From Streptomyces lichenis (GTDB taxonomy: Bacteria; Actinomycetota; Actinomycetes; Streptomycetales; Streptomycetaceae), in NCBI RefSeq assembly GCF_023218175.1, contig NZ_JALPTH010000010.1, positions 124,001-188,000 on the forward strand: a DNA stretch of 64,000 nt, read 5' to 3'. Made by a program: the position numbers and the translations under genes. Positions 55,205 to 62,325 of the stretch are shown here, one piece after another. The notes beneath the pieces are model-generated. The model did not search any database, had not been told where the DNA came from, and saw only the letters and a list, made by a program, of their open reading frames with translations. How positions within the stretch are numbered: position 1 is the first letter of the stretch; each line of letters starts with the position of its first letter.

Positions 55205-55627
55205 ATGAGCGACATCGTCAACGGCCTCGGCCGCGCCACCGCCTACGGCGCCCTGGGCGTGGTTCTGCTCATCCTCGGCATATTCCTGGTGGACGCGCTC
55301 ACCCCGGGCAAGCTGGGGCGGCAGATCTGGCAGGAGCGCAACCGCAACGCGGCACTGCTGCTCAGCTCGGCCCTGCTGGGCATCGGGGGCATCGTGTTCA
55401 CCTCCATCTGGACGACCTATGACGACTTCGGCAAGGGGCTGGTCTCCACCGCGGCGTTCGGGGTGCTCGGGCTGCTGCTGATGGCCCTGGCCTTCCTGGT
55501 GGTGGACCTGCTGACGCCGGGCAAGCTGGGGGCGACCCTGGTGGAGCAGGAGCCGCACCCCGCGGTCTGGGTGACCGCGTCCTGCAACCTGGCGGTGGCC
55601 GCCATCGTGTCCGCCTCCATCGCCTGA
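55205..55627 (+). CDS. DUF350 membrane protein
   Basis: This 140-residue protein contains two copies of the DUF350 helix pair. AYGALGVVLLILGIFLVDALTPGKLG and AFGVLGLLLMALAFLVVDLLTPGKLG are plainly related, each ending in the DxLTPGKLG motif. Two further helices (ALLLSSALLGIGGIVFTSIW and WVTASCNLAVAAIVSASIA) make four in all. DUF350 proteins are small inner-membrane proteins of unknown function, often seen near stress genes. GGAG is upstream of the ATG. The 190 bp to the divergent DoxX gene holds both promoters. Confidence 0.85.
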   Translation: MSDIVNGLGRATAYGALGVVLLILGIFLVDALTPGKLGRQIWQERNRNAALLLSSALLGIGGIVFTSIWTTYDDFGKGLVSTAAFGVLGLLLMALAFLVVDLLTPGKLGATLVEQEPHPAVWVTASCNLAVAAIVSASIA

Positions 55628-55668
55628 CGCCGGCTCACTCCTTCCGTACGCCTCTCCGGTCATACCGG

Positions 55669-56139
55669 TCACCCGGTGAGCCGGGCCGCCTCCACCTCCA
55701 GGAAGCGGCGGCCGCGCGGGCCGCGGTAGAGCAGCGCGTCCCAGCCGAGCCGGTCCAGGAGGGCGGCGCACTCGCCGAGGGCGCGCTCCTCCTCGTGCGC
55801 GGCGCCGGAGCCGGTCGGGCCCAGCCACTCCACCCGGACGGTGCCCGGCTTCTCGCCCGCGGCCACCCGGTAGCCGGTGCGGGTCCGGCGGCCCTCGGGG
55901 TCGGCGGCCGAGGGCACGGCGCCGCCCGCCTCCAGGGCCAGGGCGACGGCCCGTACCGGCTGGTGGCGCTCCCAGTCGGCGGGTGAGGCCCTCGGGTCGC
56001 CGCCGGCCGTGCGGGTCAGCCGGCGGATCTGGAGCAGCCCCTCGAAGGCGGTGCGCACCTCGGCGGCCCGCCGCCCGGCGGCCTCCTCCGGCGGTGCCGG
56101 TCCGTCACCGGTGGCCGCCTCGAAGGCCTTGCCGCTCAC
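55669..56139 (-). CDS. Hypothetical protein
   Basis: This 156-residue soluble protein starts at a GTG with GGGGAG upstream. It is Ala/Arg/Glu-rich with a mixed alpha/beta character. The N-terminal half is helical (AAEVRTAFEGLLQIRRLTR). The second half (GYRVAAGEKPGTVRVEWLGPTG, ECAALLDRLGWDALLYRG, RRFLEVEAARL) reads as a compact alpha/beta domain. I recognise no family. It lies 37 bases after the WGR-propeller gene on the same strand and is probably cotranscribed with it. Confidence 0.65.
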   Translation of the reverse strand: MSGKAFEAATGDGPAPPEEAAGRRAAEVRTAFEGLLQIRRLTRTAGGDPRASPADWERHQPVRAVALALEAGGAVPSAADPEGRRTRTGYRVAAGEKPGTVRVEWLGPTGSGAAHEEERALGECAALLDRLGWDALLYRGPRGRRFLEVEAARLTG

Positions 56140-56176
56140 CGCGCTCCCCCGGCTCCGCCCGGATGCCCGCCCCCGG

Positions 56177-57613
56177 TCACCGCAGCCGCCGGATGTCGCC
56201 GCGCACCCGGTAGAAGCCGCCGGTGGCGGGGTGCAGGGCGTCGACCACGTACCGGGCCCCCGCCTCCCGTATGTCCCGGGGGAACTGCACCCGCCAGGAG
56301 GGCTCGTATCCCCCCGTCACCACCCGGACCCGCAGCCGGGCGCCGTCCTGGACGCACTCCACCACCACCGAGCCGGCCGGCGCGGCGGACACCGTGGCGA
56401 CCGAGGCCGCGGCGGTGGCCGGGGCGTAGGTCGGCAGGGCGGCGGCCAGCTTGATGTCCCGGGCCACCGGGACCGTGCCCTGCTGGGCGGCCGCGATCGC
56501 CGCCTCGCTCGCGTCCACGCAGACCAGGGCGCCGTCCGTGGTGACCAGGTAGAGCCGTTCGTCGCGGTACTGCATGGAGAGCGCCGAACCGCCGCCGGTG
56601 CCCAGCTTCCACAGCCGGGTGCCGTCCCGGTCGAAGCAGTACACCGAGGAGGCGGAGTCCCCGGCGAAGACATAGCGCCCGCCGGGAGAGGTGGCGCAGG
56701 AGTAGACCGCGCTGTCGCAGCCGTAGGTGGCCTCCAGGGCGCCGTCCGCCTTGGCCAGCCGCTGGACCGTGCGGTGCCCGGTGCCCGCGTACACCGCGTC
56801 CGGCTCCTGCCAGCCGAAGAGCACCGCGCCCTTGGTGGGGGTGTGCCACAGCTCGCCGCCGCCGTCCGGCGCGTAGGCCGTCACCCCGCCGGTGTGGCCG
56901 TGATAGACGGCGCGGTCGTCGGCCCGCACCATCCAGGCGTGCTCGCCGCGGCCGCCGCGCGCCCACTGGTGCTCGTCCTCATGGTCGATGACGGTGAGCC
57001 GGCCCGCCCGGTCGGCCACATTGAGCACGCCCTCGTGGATGTCCAGCCAGAAGATGTCGACATCGGTGGAGATCTCGTACGCGGCGAAGGGCAGCTTGGA
57101 GGAGAGGTCGTACACCCGGCCGTCGTCGCAGCCCGCGTAGATCCAGAAGTCGTCGGCGACCAGGCACTTCACCCCGTCGGGGAGGCTGTACCTGGCTTGC
57201 ACCTCGCCGCCGTGGGCCAGGGTGTACACCTCGCCGGCCTGGTTGCCCACCCAGCAGCGCTCCTCGTCCACATGGATGCCGAAGGCGGCCGAGCCGGTGC
57301 GGAAGCGCCACAGCACCGGCGCCACGGCCCGTGCCGTGGACGGGGCGGAGGCCACCTGCCGACGGGTGACCGCCCGGGGCGCGCGACCACCGGGCACCGC
57401 GGGGGCGTACCCCTTGCGGACCTTCTCCCCTATCTTCTTCGCCGCGGCCGCCTGGGCCTTCTGGGCGGTGGGGAAGGTGGAGGTCTGCAGCTGACCGGCC
57501 GCGCCGATCCGCCCGTAGCGCACCGACACCGTCTCGCCGGAGACCGTCACCTCGTAGAACTTGTGCGCGCCCCCACCGTCCTGCGACAGCTCCAGATATG
57601 TCGTCGTCGACAT
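56177..57613 (-). CDS. WGR domain fused to a beta-propeller
   Basis: This 478-residue cytosolic protein has an N-terminal WGR domain (about residues 1-75). YLELSQDGGGAHKFYEVTVSG is followed by VSVRYGRIGAAGQLQ, where the family name motif W-G-R appears as Y-G-R, and by TAQKAQAAAAKKIGEKVRKGY. After a linker, a WD40/PQQ-like propeller follows with repeating short strands: AFGIHVDEERCWVGNQAGEVYTL, CLVADDFWIYAGCDDGRVYDL, LDIHEGVLNVADRAGRLTVID, AVYSCATSPGGRYVFAGD and others. WGR domains bind nucleic acid or partners in PARP and MolR proteins. GGGAGAGG precedes the ATG. The role here is unknown. Confidence 0.8.
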   Translation of the reverse strand: MSTTTYLELSQDGGGAHKFYEVTVSGETVSVRYGRIGAAGQLQTSTFPTAQKAQAAAAKKIGEKVRKGYAPAVPGGRAPRAVTRRQVASAPSTARAVAPVLWRFRTGSAAFGIHVDEERCWVGNQAGEVYTLAHGGEVQARYSLPDGVKCLVADDFWIYAGCDDGRVYDLSSKLPFAAYEISTDVDIFWLDIHEGVLNVADRAGRLTVIDHEDEHQWARGGRGEHAWMVRADDRAVYHGHTGGVTAYAPDGGGELWHTPTKGAVLFGWQEPDAVYAGTGHRTVQRLAKADGALEATYGCDSAVYSCATSPGGRYVFAGDSASSVYCFDRDGTRLWKLGTGGGSALSMQYRDERLYLVTTDGALVCVDASEAAIAAAQQGTVPVARDIKLAAALPTYAPATAAASVATVSAAPAGSVVVECVQDGARLRVRVVTGGYEPSWRVQFPRDIREAGARYVVDALHPATGGFYRVRGDIRRLR

Positions 57614-57801
57614 GGCACACCTCTCCCCCGAGCCGGTCCGCGGCCTGCCCGCGAACCCCATTGCCTGAACAGTACGAGCCGCCACTGACAACGCCGCCCG
57701 GCCCGGACCCGGTCGCCCGATCGGCGTGCTCCGGCGGGCGGCCCCCGGGCCTCCCGGTCACGATGACGGGGACGGAGCCGGCGGCCGACCAGGGGTGGAG
57801 C

Positions 57802-58560
57802 ATGCAACTCACGCGCGTGCGCCGCCAGCGGAGTGCCGCCGCGTTCGCGGTGCTGGTCCTGCTCGCCGGCACCTCCACCCTGCTGAGGTCCGGCGGCAAC
57901 CGACATACCGCCGCCGCGCTCCCGGACCGCCCGGCCGCCGCCCGCCCGGTCCACCAGGGCCCCCGGCCCGCCATCGTGCCGCGTTCGGCCTGGCACGCGG
58001 AGGCCGTGGACACCGCCCCGGCCGCCCGGTACGCGCCGGCGGTGAAGGCCGCGGTCGTCCACCACACCTCCACCCCCAACGGCTACGACTGCGCCGAGGT
58101 GCCCGGGATGCTGCGCGGGCTGTACGAGGGCCACGCGCACGGCCGGGACTGGGACGACATCGGCTACAACTTCCTGGTCGACGCCTGCGGCACCATCTAC
58201 GAGGGGCGCGCGGGCGGGGTCGACCGGCCGGTGGTGGGCGCCCACACCAAGGGGTTCAACGAGGGGACGGTCGGGATCGCGGCCGTCGGCGCCTTCGACC
58301 GGGGCGCGGCGGTGCCCCGCCCGATGCTGGACTCCATCGCCCGGCTGGTGGCGTGGAAACTGGGCCCGTACGGACCCGACCCGCGGGGCAGTGTGGCGCT
58401 GGTGTCCACCAGCGACGAGTCACGCTTCCCGCAGGGCGCCGAGGCGCTGCCGGTGGTCGGCGGGCACTCCGACGGCTACCCGACGCGCTGCCCGGGCGCC
58501 GCCCTGTACGCCCGGCTGCCCGAGATCGGCGCCCGGGCCGCCCTCTTGCAGCGGCGCTGA
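57802..58560 (+). CDS. Secreted peptidoglycan-recognition/N-acetylmuramoyl-L-alanine amidase
   Basis: This 252-residue protein has a signal peptide (VRRQRSAAAFAVLVLLAGTS) and one PGRP/amidase-2 domain. Zinc ligands are expected at the first His of VVHHTSTPNGYDC and at the His and Cys of GGHSDGYPTRCPGAALY. WDDIGYNFLVDACGTIYEGRAGG and GAHTKGFNEGTVGIAAVG are the central strands, with the tyrosine of GYNF near the active site. It cleaves the amide bond between muramic acid and L-alanine of the cell wall. An ATG 39 bases upstream is a longer option. It diverges from the WGR gene. Confidence 0.9.
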   Translation: MQLTRVRRQRSAAAFAVLVLLAGTSTLLRSGGNRHTAAALPDRPAAARPVHQGPRPAIVPRSAWHAEAVDTAPAARYAPAVKAAVVHHTSTPNGYDCAEVPGMLRGLYEGHAHGRDWDDIGYNFLVDACGTIYEGRAGGVDRPVVGAHTKGFNEGTVGIAAVGAFDRGAAVPRPMLDSIARLVAWKLGPYGPDPRGSVALVSTSDESRFPQGAEALPVVGGHSDGYPTRCPGAALYARLPEIGARAALLQRR

Positions 58561-58610
58561 ACCGGTTGGCGGCCCCCCTTGCGCGGCACAGGCCGCCAGG
58601 GCGCACCCGC

Positions 58611-59327
58611 TCACTCCCGTACCCCGAAGTCCTGGACCCACCAGGGCCCGTTGGCGCTCAGGTCCACTCCGACGCCGATGTCCTTGAACGCGCAGTTCAG
58701 CACGTTCTTGCGGTGCTCCGCGCCGGCCATCCAGTCCCGTACCGCGTGCGCGGGGTCGTCCGGCCCCCGGTGGATGTTCTCGCCCCAGCCGCGCCAGCGG
58801 TAACCCGCCGCGTCCAGCCGGTCCCCCGCGTCCTTCCCCTCCGGGCTGCTGTGCGCGTAGTAGTCGCGGTCGGCCATGTCGGTGGCATGGCCCTGCGCGG
58901 CCGAACGCAGCCGGCGGTCCATCCGGAGCAGGGGGCAGCCCGCCCTGCGGCGCTCGGTGTTGACCAGGGCGACGACCCGCCCGGCGTACTCGCCCGCGGT
59001 GCCCGCGGACAGCGCGGCGGCGCGACCGGAGCCGGACGGCAGCGGGGCGGGCGCAGGGGCGCCGGGGGTGTCGGAGATGTCGGGGGCGGCGGGGGCGCTG
59101 ATCCGGGTGACGGGCGCCGGCGGCACCGGTGTGCGGACGGCCGCCGGGCCCCCGCCCGTACCGCCGCCCGTACCGTCGGTGAGTACGGTTCCCACCGCCA
59201 CGGCGGCCAGCGCGACGACTCCCGCGATCAGGGTGGGGACCCCCTGGTCGGTCCGGTGGTACCGGGCGGCGCGGGGCGGACGACGCCTGCCCCGCCGGTC
59301 CCCTTGCCGGTTCTCTTTCGCTGCCAT
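58611..59327 (-). CDS. Membrane-anchored CAP (SCP/PR1) domain protein
   Basis: This 238-residue protein has a basic cytosolic start, one membrane helix (VPTLIAGVVALAAVAVGTVL), a Gly/Pro/Ala-rich linker of about 60 residues and a C-terminal CAP domain. The domain shows VVALVNTERRRAGCPLL, LRSAAQGHATDMADRDYYAHSSPEGK, RWRGWGENIHRG and HRKNVLNCAFKDIGVGV. These contain the His/Glu cavity residues of bacterial SCP-like proteins. Homologous YkwD-type proteins are extracellular with unknown enzymatic activity. The longer in-frame start is disfavoured because it adds a shadow-like Pro/Arg-rich stretch. Confidence 0.88.
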   Translation of the reverse strand: MAAKENRQGDRRGRRRPPRAARYHRTDQGVPTLIAGVVALAAVAVGTVLTDGTGGGTGGGPAAVRTPVPPAPVTRISAPAAPDISDTPGAPAPAPLPSGSGRAAALSAGTAGEYAGRVVALVNTERRRAGCPLLRMDRRLRSAAQGHATDMADRDYYAHSSPEGKDAGDRLDAAGYRWRGWGENIHRGPDDPAHAVRDWMAGAEHRKNVLNCAFKDIGVGVDLSANGPWWVQDFGVRE

Positions 59328-59626
59328 CGCTCGCGTACATCCCCTCGGTCGCGGGGAGTTGGTCCCCTGGTCGCTCGGCAGGAAGGCTTCCGTGGCGGGA
59401 ACGGCCGGAAACCGCCCACGCGGTGAAACGACCGCAAGAGGTGACCGGGAAGGCCGGAACGGCCTGGCTCCCGGCCTCGGGGACACCTGGGCCGGCACCG
59501 AACACCTGTGCCGGACGGATCACCCATGGGGCAGGATGGGCGTGGCCCGCCGGGGTCCGGGTCGGTCGGCAAGACCCGTCCGGTGGGGGAGGGTTCAGGG
59601 CCGCAGGCAGCAGGAGGGACTTCCAG

Positions 59627-59908
59627 GTGGCATCCCCGTACGCGAACAGTGAGAGCACCACGCCGGTCGGACACGGCGGCGATGTGCCGGAAATCGTCCT
59701 CTCGGCGGTGGCCGAGGTGACCGGAAACGGACCGCACCTGCTGTCCGAGAGCTTCTACGACTTCGGGGGCACCTCCCTGGACGCCATCCGCGTCTGTCTG
59801 CGGGTCGGCAGGGAGGTGGGGGTGGAGATCGCCCCCGAGACGCTTCTCGACAGCGAGGACCTGGCGGAGTTCGCGGCGCTGGTGACGGCCGCCCGGGACG
59901 CCCGGTGA
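59627..59908 (+). CDS. Free-standing peptidyl carrier protein
   Basis: This 93-residue carrier protein starts at a GTG with AGGAGGG eight bases upstream. The phosphopantetheine serine is in SFYDFGGTSLDAIRV. The preceding VPEIVLSAVAEVTG and following VGREVGVEIAPETLLDSEDLAEFAALV form the four-helix carrier fold. It is translationally coupled to the next gene by a GTGA overlap. It probably receives the amino acid activated by the free adenylation enzyme and presents it to the condensation domain that follows. It opens a second NRPS cluster with no iron box nearby. Confidence 0.88.
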   Translation: MASPYANSESTTPVGHGGDVPEIVLSAVAEVTGNGPHLLSESFYDFGGTSLDAIRVCLRVGREVGVEIAPETLLDSEDLAEFAALVTAARDAR

Positions 59909-62325
59909 GCGGCATCGCCGGTCCCGCCCGGCCCTTGGCCGAGGCCGGTTCCACCAGGTCCACGGCCGAAGCCGGTTTCCCCCGGTCTTCGGCCGACGTG
60001 GATGCCGTCCGGCCCTCGGCCGACGCCGGCTTCGCCCGGCCCATGGCCGAGGCCGGTCTTCCCGGGTCCTCGGTTGGCGCCGGTGCCGCCGCCCGGTCCA
60101 TGGTCGGCGCCGGGTCCCCCGGGCGCCCCGGGCCCTTGACCGAGGCCGGTTCCGCCCGGCCTCCGGCCGCCGACGGCGGTCCAGCCCGGTCCGCGGCCGA
60201 CACCGATTCCGCCCGGTCCGCGGCCGACACCACCGGCCCCACCCGGTACTCAACCGACACCACCGATTCCGCCCGATCCTCGGCCGCCGACGGCGGTCCA
60301 ACCCGGTCCGCGGCCGACACCACCGGCTGCGCCCGGTACTCGGCCGACACCACCGATTCCGCCCCGCCCTCGGCCGCCGACGGCGGTCCAACCCGGCCCT
60401 CGGCCGACACCGATTCCGCCCGGTCCTCGGTGGACAGCGGTCCTGTTCGGCTTACGGCCGACGCGGGTTCCGTCTGCTCCTCGGCCGACGCTGGTCCTGT
60501 CCGGCTCACGGGCGACGCCGGTCTCCACCGGCCCTCGGCCGCAGCCGGTCCCGTCCGGCCCGCGGCCGAGGCCGTCGTCGGCTCCGGTGCCCCGGGCGCC
60601 GGGACCGTCTGCGCTCTTCTCCCGCTGCCCGGGTCGGCCGCTCCCGGCAGGGCAGCCGGCGCCGTGGGCGCCGCGCACGCCTCTGGGCCGGGCGGCACGG
60701 CCGACGGTGTCGGGGCGGACCGGCCGGTCACGGCCATCCATGCGGCGGTGGCGCGGCAGGCCGGGCTGCGACCGGACGCCACCGCGATCGTCGCGGGGGC
60801 CGCGCGGTACTCCTACGCGGAGCTGGACGCGGCCGCCGAGGCCTGGGCCGCCGCGCTCGCGGCCCTGGGGGCCGGTCCGGGCACCTTCGTACCGCTGCTG
60901 CTGCCCCGGTCCGCGGAGCTGGTCACGGCCGCCCTCGCGGTACTGAAGACCGGCGCCGCCTATGCCGCGCTGGACCCCGGGTGGCCGGCCGAGCGGCTGG
61001 CCGCCGTGACCGACGCCCTGGCCCCGGCGGTCATGGTCGCTCCGGCGGGCGCGACGGCGCACCTGAACGGCCGGCCCGGCGCGGTGTGGTCGCCCCCGGC
61101 GCACGGTATCCGGGGCTCCGCGACCGGCACCGGCGACGGGGTCGGCGGCCGACCCGGCACCCAGCGGCCGAAGGGTGTTCCGGTCGGCAGCGCGGCCTAC
61201 CCGGACGCCGCCACCGTCTACTTCACCTCGGGCACCACCGGCCGCCCCAAGGCGGTGGTCTCCGGACACCGTGCGGTCGTGAGCCTCTTCGGCGACGCAA
61301 ACCCAGGACCACTGACCGGTGGCCGGGGTGCCCCGGAGCGCGGGCCCGTCATGCCGCTGGCCGCGCCGGTGTCCTGGGACGCGTTCACCCTGGAGATGTG
61401 GGGGCCGCTCCTCGCGGGCGGGACCTGCGTACTGACCGAGGGCGGCTATCTGCTGCCGGGCACCTTGCGCGAACTGGTCGCGGTGCACGGGGTGGACACG
61501 GTGTGGCTGACCGCCTCGCTGTTCCACCTCTTCGTCGACGAGGACCCTAGCTGCTTCGCGGGGCTGCGGCAGGTGCTGACGGGTGGGGAGACGCTCTCGG
61601 TGCCCCGGGTGCGCGCCTTCCTCGGCCACCACCCCGCCATTGCCCTGACCAACGGCTACGGGCCGGTCGAGACCTGTGTGTTCGCCACCGCCCGGCGGGT
61701 GCGGCGCGCCGACTGCGAGCTGCCGCACGGCATACCGGTCGGCACCGCCCTGCCCGGGCGGGCCGTGCATGTGCTGGACGGCTCCGGCCGGCCCGTCGTC
61801 CCGGGCACCGAGGGCGAGGTCTGCGTGTCCGGTGAGGGGGCGGCGCTCGGCTATCTGGGCGATCCGGCGCTCACCGCCCGGATGTTCCCCACCGTCACCG
61901 TGGCGGGGGTCCCGACCCGCGTCTACCGGACCGGTGACCTGGGCTTCCTGGACGGTGCGGGCGTGCTGCACTTCACCGGCCGGGCGGACCGCCAGGTGAA
62001 GGTACGCGGTCACCGGGTCGAACCAGCCGAGGTGGAGGCCGCGGCCCGCGCGCTGCCCGGAGTGGCCGACTGCGCGGTGGTCCCCGTGCCCGGGGCGAAC
62101 GGCGGCTTCGAACGGCTGGCCCTGTTCTACACCGCCGTCCCCGCCGCCCCGGCGCCGGAACCCCGGAGCGTACGGCGGGCGCTGGCCGCGGTGTTGCCGC
62201 GCCATCTCGTCCCCGAGCTGGTGCGCCCTCGTACGGCGCTGCCGCTCACCACCCACGGCAAACTGGACCGGTCGGCGCTGCTGGACTCGCTGCGGCCGGC
62301 GCGTGGCACGGAGGACCGGACATGA
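59905..62325 (+). CDS. Stand-alone adenylation enzyme with a long repetitive N-terminus
   Basis: This is an 806-residue protein. From about residue 274 on it is a complete amino-acid adenylation domain: YFTSGTTGRPKAVV near residue 439, GYGPVETCVFAT, VYRTGDLGFLDG, FTGRADRQVKVRGHRVEP, and the C-terminal lysine in LTTHGKLDRSALL. The pocket read by eye is DALWLGGVFK, closest to codes for aliphatic residues such as valine; this is a weak prediction. The first 222 or so residues are 9-10-residue degenerate repeats ending in arginine. The GTG start overlaps the carrier gene stop, which supports the long form, but a later start is possible. It likely loads the upstream carrier protein. The stop overlaps the next gene as ATGA. 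Confidence 0.85.
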   Translation: MSGIAGPARPLAEAGSTRSTAEAGFPRSSADVDAVRPSADAGFARPMAEAGLPGSSVGAGAAARSMVGAGSPGRPGPLTEAGSARPPAADGGPARSAADTDSARSAADTTGPTRYSTDTTDSARSSAADGGPTRSAADTTGCARYSADTTDSAPPSAADGGPTRPSADTDSARSSVDSGPVRLTADAGSVCSSADAGPVRLTGDAGLHRPSAAAGPVRPAAEAVVGSGAPGAGTVCALLPLPGSAAPGRAAGAVGAAHASGPGGTADGVGADRPVTAIHAAVARQAGLRPDATAIVAGAARYSYAELDAAAEAWAAALAALGAGPGTFVPLLLPRSAELVTAALAVLKTGAAYAALDPGWPAERLAAVTDALAPAVMVAPAGATAHLNGRPGAVWSPPAHGIRGSATGTGDGVGGRPGTQRPKGVPVGSAAYPDAATVYFTSGTTGRPKAVVSGHRAVVSLFGDANPGPLTGGRGAPERGPVMPLAAPVSWDAFTLEMWGPLLAGGTCVLTEGGYLLPGTLRELVAVHGVDTVWLTASLFHLFVDEDPSCFAGLRQVLTGGETLSVPRVRAFLGHHPAIALTNGYGPVETCVFATARRVRRADCELPHGIPVGTALPGRAVHVLDGSGRPVVPGTEGEVCVSGEGAALGYLGDPALTARMFPTVTVAGVPTRVYRTGDLGFLDGAGVLHFTGRADRQVKVRGHRVEPAEVEAAARALPGVADCAVVPVPGANGGFERLALFYTAVPAAPAPEPRSVRRALAAVLPRHLVPELVRPRTALPLTTHGKLDRSALLDSLRPARGTEDRT
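59917..60575 (+). repeat. In-frame 27-30 bp degenerate repeats at the start of the A-enzyme gene
   Basis: About 20 units encode variants of SSADAGPVR, SAADTTGPTR and SSAADGGPTR. A higher-order block of about 90 bases (three units) is visibly duplicated around 60195-60390. Copy divergence is moderate. Confidence 0.88.
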
